Below are positions 27,474-32,918 of a DNA stretch of 32,918 nt, one piece after another (position 1 is the stretch's first letter; every line of letters begins with the position of its first letter). The stretch lies in the NCBI GenBank assembly GCA_030758355.1, contig JANREL010000067.1:1-32918 (forward strand). Direction: 5' to 3'. This DNA is from Polaribacter sp. (GTDB lineage Bacteria > Bacteroidota > Bacteroidia > Flavobacteriales > Flavobacteriaceae). Both the position numbers and the translations under genes were made by a program. The notes below the pieces were generated by a model. It had not been told where the DNA came from. It saw only the letters and a program-made list of their open reading frames with translations, and ran no database searches.

Positions 27474-28565
27474 ATGATTACACTAGAACACTTAAAGGAT
27501 ATTACTGTCAGAATTGAGAAGCTACATTCGTATTTAGAAATCGATAAAAAGCTGATTCAGATAGCCAATGAAGAAGAAAAAACTGCGAATCCCGACTTTT
27601 GGAATCATCCAAAAGAGGCCGAAGTTTTGTTGAGAGAGCTCCGTTTTAAAAAGAAATGGGTGGCTGACTATCAAGAGGTAAAATCAATGAACGATGATTT
27701 GAATGTATTGTTCGAATTTTACAAAGAAGGCGAAGTGGATGAGGCTGAATTAGAAGAACAGTTTCAAAAAACACGCTCCTTTTTAGAGGATATTGAGTTT
27801 AAAAACATGCTATCGGAAGAAGGAGATTCTTTGTCAGCAGTCATCCAAATTACAGCAGGTGCTGGAGGCACAGAAAGTTGCGATTGGACAGAAATGCTTT
27901 TCAGAATGTACACTATGTGGGCAGAAAAACAAGGTTTTAAACTAAAAACACTAAACTATCAAGAAGGTGATGCAGCAGGTATTAAAACTGTAACTATCGA
28001 AATTGAAGGCGATTACGCCTTTGGTTGGCTCAAAGGCGAAAATGGGGTACACAGATTGGTGCGTATTTCTCCGTTTGATAGCAATGCCAAGCGTCATACC
28101 AGTTTTTCATCGGTATATGTATATCCTGTGGCAGATGATTCTATTGAAATTGATATCAACCCTGCTGATATTGAGATTACCACTGCACGCTCTAGTGGTG
28201 CTGGAGGGCAAAATGTAAACAAAGTAGAAACCAAAGTGCAATTGACGCACAAACCAACAGGTATTCAAATTCAGTGTTCCAATTCGCGTTCACAACATGA
28301 TAACAGAGCCACTGCGTTGCAAATGTTGAAATCGCAATTGTATGAAATAGAACTAAAAAAACAACAAGCAGCCAGAGACGATATTGAAGCCAACAAGATG
28401 AAAAACGAATGGGGAAGCCAAATTCGAAATTATGTAATGCATCCATACAAGCTAGTAAAAGATGTCCGGACAGGTCATGAAACTGGTAATGTAGATGCCG
28501 TAATGGATGGCAATATTGGCGAATTTCTAAAGGCTTTTTTAATGCTTAATGGTCAGAAAGAGTAG
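27474..28565 (+). CDS. prfB: Peptide chain release factor 2, no programmed frameshift
   Basis: 363 aa in one frame; [54 protein letters not shown]. Confidence 0.96.
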   Translation: MITLEHLKDITVRIEKLHSYLEIDKKLIQIANEEEKTANPDFWNHPKEAEVLLRELRFKKKWVADYQEVKSMNDDLNVLFEFYKEGEVDEAELEEQFQKTRSFLEDIEFKNMLSEEGDSLSAVIQITAGAGGTESCDWTEMLFRMYTMWAEKQGFKLKTLNYQEGDAAGIKTVTIEIEGDYAFGWLKGENGVHRLVRISPFDSNAKRHTSFSSVYVYPVADDSIEIDINPADIEITTARSSGAGGQNVNKVETKVQLTHKPTGIQIQCSNSRSQHDNRATALQMLKSQLYEIELKKQQAARDDIEANKMKNEWGSQIRNYVMHPYKLVKDVRTGHETGNVDAVMDGNIGEFLKAFLMLNGQKE

Positions 28566-28581
28566 ATGGTCGAGGGTCGGT

Positions 28582-28640
28582 TTTAGATTTTAGATATTCG
28601 ATGCGTGAAGATTGAAAGATTATTAGATTGCTAGATTTTT
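28582..28640. repeat. Degenerate AGATT/TAGATT tandem-like repeat downstream of prfB
   Basis: Sequence tttagattttagatattcgatgcgtgaagattgaaagattattagattgctagattttt. Confidence 0.5.
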
Positions 28641-28832
28641 ACATTATATAAACTTTCATGTACAATTATTTTATTTGATAGTAGAATATATCATTATGGT
28701 GACGAATCCAAAATTCTTAAAAATGATTGGATGAAAGATCACATTTATCTCTTGTTTGAAAGAATAAAAGTCTTTATTAATTTATGAACAAAAATTAATA
28801 TTGATACACTCTTAAAACGTTGGATTTATTAG

Positions 28833-28864
28833 AGGTAAAATCACTGTTTTCTTTGATTTTACCT
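28833..28864. repeat. Perfect 11-bp inverted repeat
   Basis: AGGTAAAATCA (28833-28843) / TGATTTTACCT (28854-28864), 10-nt loop. Confidence 0.75.
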
Positions 28865-29076
28865 AGAAATTATGATACATTCCCAAAAACTACTATTCCA
28901 AAAAGAAAACCGTCTTTACTCATGATATGGGAGCTTTTAATTATTTACCAAGAACACCATTTAACAAACCAATTTATTCATGAAAAAACCGTGAGTCCTA
29001 TTTTTAAAAAAATACGAAAACAAATGATTTAGATTGCTGGTTTAGAAATAAATAAAAAAGTAATTGTTTTTATGTT

Positions 29077-29084
29077 TACATTTG
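29077..29084 (+). promoter_or_regulatory. Bacteroidota -7 element TACATTTG
   Basis: TAnnTTTG match 17 bp upstream of ORF 29102. Confidence 0.4.
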
Positions 29085-29101
29085 AGATATAATTTTTTCA
29101 C

Positions 29102-30028
29102 ATGGTGTTTAAGAAATATTCCGAGTTGTTTTATAAGAAGTTTTTATCTGATGATACTCGTAAAAAGACCGAAAAAATCATCTTAATCATTTCTATCGCT
29201 AGTTTTTTTATCCATTTATTGATTATTTTCTTAGTCGATTTTGGATTAATTGCACTCGCTGAACCTTCAGATTTATTGACAAATCCTATTTCTGCAATTT
29301 ACACTCCTTTTTCATTTATACTTATTTATGAAGTGTATTTATTGATTTATTATCTCCCAAAATCATTTACTATATATATTAGTAAACAATACGAAATCAT
29401 CTCACTTATTATCATCAGACGAATTTTCAAAGACCTTTCAAACTTATCCCTCTCCTCTGATTGGTTTACTATAAAGTATGATTTGCAGTTTACTTATGAC
29501 ATTATTGCATCATTATTGCTTTTTTTTCTGATTTATCAATTCTTTATTCAAAGCAAAAAAAGATACAATTATGAAAATGATGAGCTAAAAAATGAAGGAA
29601 TTGCAAGGTTTGTTAAATTCAAACAAATATTGGCAACTTTATTAGTACCTGTAGTTTTTTTTGTAACCATTTACTCATTTACCAATTGGATTTCCTCTTC
29701 AATAAGCTTACATACTGATTCAAATATTTCATTTAAAAATATTAATAATATCTTTTTTGAACAGTTTTTTTCAATCTTGATAATTACTGATGTAATTTTG
29801 TTATTATTTTCATTTTTTCATACGGATGAATTTCATAAAGTTTTTAGAAACTCAGGATTTATCATTTCTACCATTTTGTTGCGAATTTCGTTTTCAGTAA
29901 CTGGAATTCTAAACACTATTTTAATAATTGCAGCGATAATTTTTGGACTTATAATACTCATTATATACAATAAATTTGAAAAAAATATTGCAATAGAAAA
30001 AAGTAGAAAAATGGTTCAGAATAAATGA
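29102..30028 (+). CDS. Polytopic membrane protein of unknown function
   Basis: 308 aa; about 7 hydrophobic segments; no recognised domain. Charged segment SKQYEIISLIIIRRIFKDLSNLSL after helix 2. Confidence 0.75.
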   Translation: MVFKKYSELFYKKFLSDDTRKKTEKIILIISIASFFIHLLIIFLVDFGLIALAEPSDLLTNPISAIYTPFSFILIYEVYLLIYYLPKSFTIYISKQYEIISLIIIRRIFKDLSNLSLSSDWFTIKYDLQFTYDIIASLLLFFLIYQFFIQSKKRYNYENDELKNEGIARFVKFKQILATLLVPVVFFVTIYSFTNWISSSISLHTDSNISFKNINNIFFEQFFSILIITDVILLLFSFFHTDEFHKVFRNSGFIISTILLRISFSVTGILNTILIIAAIIFGLIILIIYNKFEKNIAIEKSRKMVQNK

Positions 30029-30255
30029 AAGTAAACAAATTACAAATTTTTTACAAACTCCAAATGTTTATTTTATCATCCCTATGTATCGCCCATAGCA
30101 TTGATTTACGGTTCAAATAGCGGCTATCAGAATAAGAAAATAGTGTGCTTTTTTCTTTAAATTAAAGACTCTAAACTCACGTTAGCTTAAAATTTTAATG
30201 AATAGGATTTCCTTACTAGTGTTGCAAAAACAATAAACAAACTTATAACTACCCT

Positions 30256-30894
30256 ATGTGCTTCCACATAAAACAAACCTTCACTGCCAAAGCGATGACA
30301 CAACGTTTTGATGCAGAAATAACATCGGATTTCTTGTTTACACCTCAAGATCAAATAAATGGATTTCGTTTTCCGCTATTGCCTGTCATTACCCAACAAG
30401 CACCTACCTTGATTCAGCCTTTTGCTTGGGGATTGATACCAGGGTGGGCAAAAAACGATGAAATTAGAAAAATGACCTTGAATGCCAAAATAGAGACCCT
30501 CCAAGAAAAACCTGCTTTTAAAGAAGTCGTTTCCCAACGTTGTTTGGTCATCGCAAATGGTTTTTACGAATGGCAATGGTTGGATAGTAAAGGTAAAAAA
30601 AAGCTAAAATATGAAATCGGCTTTGAAAAAGAAGCTCTATTTGCTTTTGCCGGTTTATACTCGCATTGGATTGATGGGCATACAGGTAATTTAAAAAGCA
30701 CGTGTACCCTGATTACCACAGTAGCCAATGAATTAATGTCGAGCATTCACAACATCAAAAAAAGAATGCCGGTTATTTTACAACAAAATGACGAGCAATC
30801 ATGGCTAAACCAAGCCCCTATTACCAATTTTGCTTATCCGTATCAAGTACCGCTTATCACCAGAAAAGTTAGCGAAAATTACCGTTTGTTTTGA
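30256..30894 (+). CDS. SRAP-domain protein (HMCES/YedK family, SOS response-associated peptidase)
   Basis: 212 aa; Cys2 (MCF), NAKIETLQEKPAFKEVVSQRCLVIANGFYEWQW, HNIKKRMPVILQ. Confidence 0.94.
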   Translation: MCFHIKQTFTAKAMTQRFDAEITSDFLFTPQDQINGFRFPLLPVITQQAPTLIQPFAWGLIPGWAKNDEIRKMTLNAKIETLQEKPAFKEVVSQRCLVIANGFYEWQWLDSKGKKKLKYEIGFEKEALFAFAGLYSHWIDGHTGNLKSTCTLITTVANELMSSIHNIKKRMPVILQQNDEQSWLNQAPITNFAYPYQVPLITRKVSENYRLF

Positions 30895-32918
30895 TTACAA
30901 GAGTTTTGCCATAGCAGCTTTAATGATGGTAATATTTTTTTCGCTGTTTGACATGCTTAATCGTTGTTGCTCTTGAATCATGGTACGCATTAAGTTGATG
31001 ACTACTTTGTCAAAACTAAATTGTTGGTACTTCTTGCCTTTCACAACCATATCATCCACTACATTTTGTATAGCTTCGGTATTATTGCTTTCGGTGATCT
31101 GTTTAAAGGCTTTTTGAAACAGTTTTTTTGTAGTATCATCTCCCGTTAAGAACATACCAGTTAACACATTTTTAGCCACAAAAGGCAATTCAGATTCATC
31201 ATTTTCTTCAATGAAAATACGCGTTAAAGGCGTAGCTAAAATCTGACGTACTTCGTCTGGCAATTGTTTCGATTTGTCGATGGCTGTTGGTTTGTCTACA
31301 TAATACATAGACACCAAGGCTTTGCCCAAAACCGAATAAGACTTGCTTTCAAGCGCTTTTAAAAAGATAGGTTTCAAATCAGGGTCTGTTAATTTGCCTA
31401 AGGTGTGAATCGCCTCTGCTTGCACCAGAGTTTTAGAGTCGTTATTTGCCATTTTCATGATTTTTTGAATAGCATCCTTTTTGGCAAATTTGTTGATCAA
31501 ATCGATTTTTTGTAAAGCTAAAATTCGGATTTTATACGCCTCATCATCCAAGGCATTGACGATGGCATCAAACGCATTTTTGTCTTCTTGTCTTTTAGCA
31601 ACTTCCAACAAAGCGTCTCTTCGGTGTTCAAAATTATCAGCTTTGCGTAGCTGAAAGATATAATCACTCAAAACTTTGTTTTCAGTAATATCGCACAACA
31701 ATACGCCATCCGAATTTACCTGAATCAAGTTGGGTTGTATTTGATAGGGAAAGGTAAAGGAAGCATCTTTACCGTTTACAAACATTTGATGTCTTTTACG
31801 AACATTTCCTTCAAAAATATCAATAGCAAACGGAAACTGAAAAGTATCTGCTTGCAATTGCAACACATTTACAGTGACTGTTTTGCGTAAGGTATTGTAA
31901 TCATAAGAAATCTCTAAACTAGGATGTGCTGCTCCAAAATACCATTGATTGAAAAACCAGTTGAGGTCTTTGCCTGTAATTTTCTCGAAAATCAATCGTA
32001 ATTGATGTACCTCTGCAGCTTGGTATTGATACTCGGTTAAATAGGTTTGCAAGCCTAAGAAAAAAGCCTCATCACCTAAATATTTTCGCAACATGTGTAA
32101 AATAGCACCCCCTTTGTTATAGCTGATTTCATCGAACATGTCTTCTTTATCTGCATAATCAAAACGCACCAATTTTTTATCGATATTTTGTCCATTTTTA
32201 TAAGCACTCACTTGCTCATAAAGATGCATTTCTGCATCGGTTTTGCCGTATTTGTATTCGCGCCACAAATATTCACTGTAATTGGCAAACGATTCGTTGA
32301 GGGTAAGATTACTCCAACTTTCTGAGGTTACCAAATTACCAAACCAATGATGAAACAATTCGTGTGCGATGGTATTTTCATGGATATTTTCATCAATCAA
32401 TTGTCCCGGTTTTTGGTAGGCTTGGTCACCATGCACAACCGCTGTGGTGTTTTCCATAGCTCCCGAAACATAATCTCTCACCACCATTTGGCTGTATTTT
32501 ACCCACGGATACTTCACCCCTAATTTGCTTTCGAAAAACCCCATCATTTCTGGTGTCAGTCCAAAAATTGCTTTGGCATGTGGTGCATATTCTTTTTCAA
32601 CATAATAATCTACAGAGATATTCTTATAAGCATCTTTGATGATTTCAAACTCACCAATTCCCATAAAAAATAGGTATGGCGCATGCTTTTGATCCATTTT
32701 CCAATAATCCGTGCGCAGGTTCCCTTTTTTAGTTTGATTTAGCAAAATTCCGTTGGAAAGCGTTACATATTCATTTGGTACTGTAATGTAGATTTCTTGG
32801 GTAGTTTTTTGGTTGGGTGCATCAATTGTTGGAAACCAACAACTGCTAGCTTCTGTTTCACCCTGTGTCCAGATTTGTTTAGGTTTGGATTTGATCAATC
32901 CGTCAGGATTTATAAAAT
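30895..32918 (-). CDS. M1-family aminopeptidase, N-terminus outside window
   Basis: GAMENTTAVV, HELFHHWFGN-x18-E (NESFANY), C-terminal HEAT-like region. The frame stays open to the window edge (FINPDGLIKSKPK...), so the listed start at 32898 is not the true start. Confidence 0.93.
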   Translation of the reverse strand, partial: FINPDGLIKSKPKQIWTQGETEASSCWFPTIDAPNQKTTQEIYITVPNEYVTLSNGILLNQTKKGNLRTDYWKMDQKHAPYLFFMGIGEFEIIKDAYKNISVDYYVEKEYAPHAKAIFGLTPEMMGFFESKLGVKYPWVKYSQMVVRDYVSGAMENTTAVVHGDQAYQKPGQLIDENIHENTIAHELFHHWFGNLVTSESWSNLTLNESFANYSEYLWREYKYGKTDAEMHLYEQVSAYKNGQNIDKKLVRFDYADKEDMFDEISYNKGGAILHMLRKYLGDEAFFLGLQTYLTEYQYQAAEVHQLRLIFEKITGKDLNWFFNQWYFGAAHPSLEISYDYNTLRKTVTVNVLQLQADTFQFPFAIDIFEGNVRKRHQMFVNGKDASFTFPYQIQPNLIQVNSDGVLLCDITENKVLSDYIFQLRKADNFEHRRDALLEVAKRQEDKNAFDAIVNALDDEAYKIRILALQKIDLINKFAKKDAIQKIMKMANNDSKTLVQAEAIHTLGKLTDPDLKPIFLKALESKSYSVLGKALVSMYYVDKPTAIDKSKQLPDEVRQILATPLTRIFIEENDESELPFVAKNVLTGMFLTGDDTTKKLFQKAFKQITESNNTEAIQNVVDDMVVKGKKYQQFSFDKVVINLMRTMIQEQQRLSMSNSEKNITIIKAAMAKLL

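Noticed and set aside
28003-28446. Short ORFs on both strands inside prfB
   Set aside because: Overlap the conserved RF2 core in other frames; no family signal.
30895-32898. Treating the M1 aminopeptidase as a complete 667-aa protein
   Set aside because: The frame stays open to the window edge and the called start is an internal TTG; the N-terminal M1 domain portion is missing.
1-32918. CRISPR array, tRNA/rRNA genes, prophage or defence island
   Set aside because: No regularly spaced repeats, no tRNA-like cloverleaf or rRNA sequence noticed, and no phage or restriction/abortive infection hallmark genes by reading.

Overview
AT-rich chromosomal window, Bacteroidota / Flavobacteriaceae-like by gene content and TAnnTTTG-type promoters. 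It is mostly housekeeping and biosynthetic genes. From left to right: a decayed ISXO2/IS1595-like transposase remnant; typA/bipA (-); a proline dehydrogenase plus tiny LETM1-like protein pair (-); aroB (+); a LytTR response regulator / 2TM / 2TM / histidine kinase-2TM operon plus a DUF2141 gene (-); a nine-gene arginine operon (+) of GNAT-argG-argC-proC-argD-argF'-argB-argE-argH, of the N-acylcitrulline type; a carotenoid (zeaxanthin-type) cluster merR-crtI-crtB-crtZ-crtY (-) with a divergent ECF sigma factor and a membrane protein (+); threonine aldolase and a DUF5117-type metalloprotease (-); a frameshift-free prfB (+); an orphan polytopic membrane protein (+); a SRAP/HMCES protein (+); and a window-truncated M1 aminopeptidase (-). 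The most notable points not in the ORF track are: (i) an unlisted 24-codon ORF, MIQLIRNKNYTPIVPSKRLRCRRC*, about 300 bp upstream of the arginine operon, whose Arg-rich end lies in a hairpin followed by a U-rich tract, a candidate arginine attenuator; (ii) a MerR regulator with the CarH B12-photoreceptor residues (W-H-x8-E-H and E-x-H-x-x-G) next to a divergent ECF sigma and the crt genes; (iii) three paralogous 2TM domains in one two-component operon, one fused to the kinase C-terminus; and (iv) a 100-aa LETM1-like protein abutting proline dehydrogenase. No tools were run. Family calls come from motif recognition.
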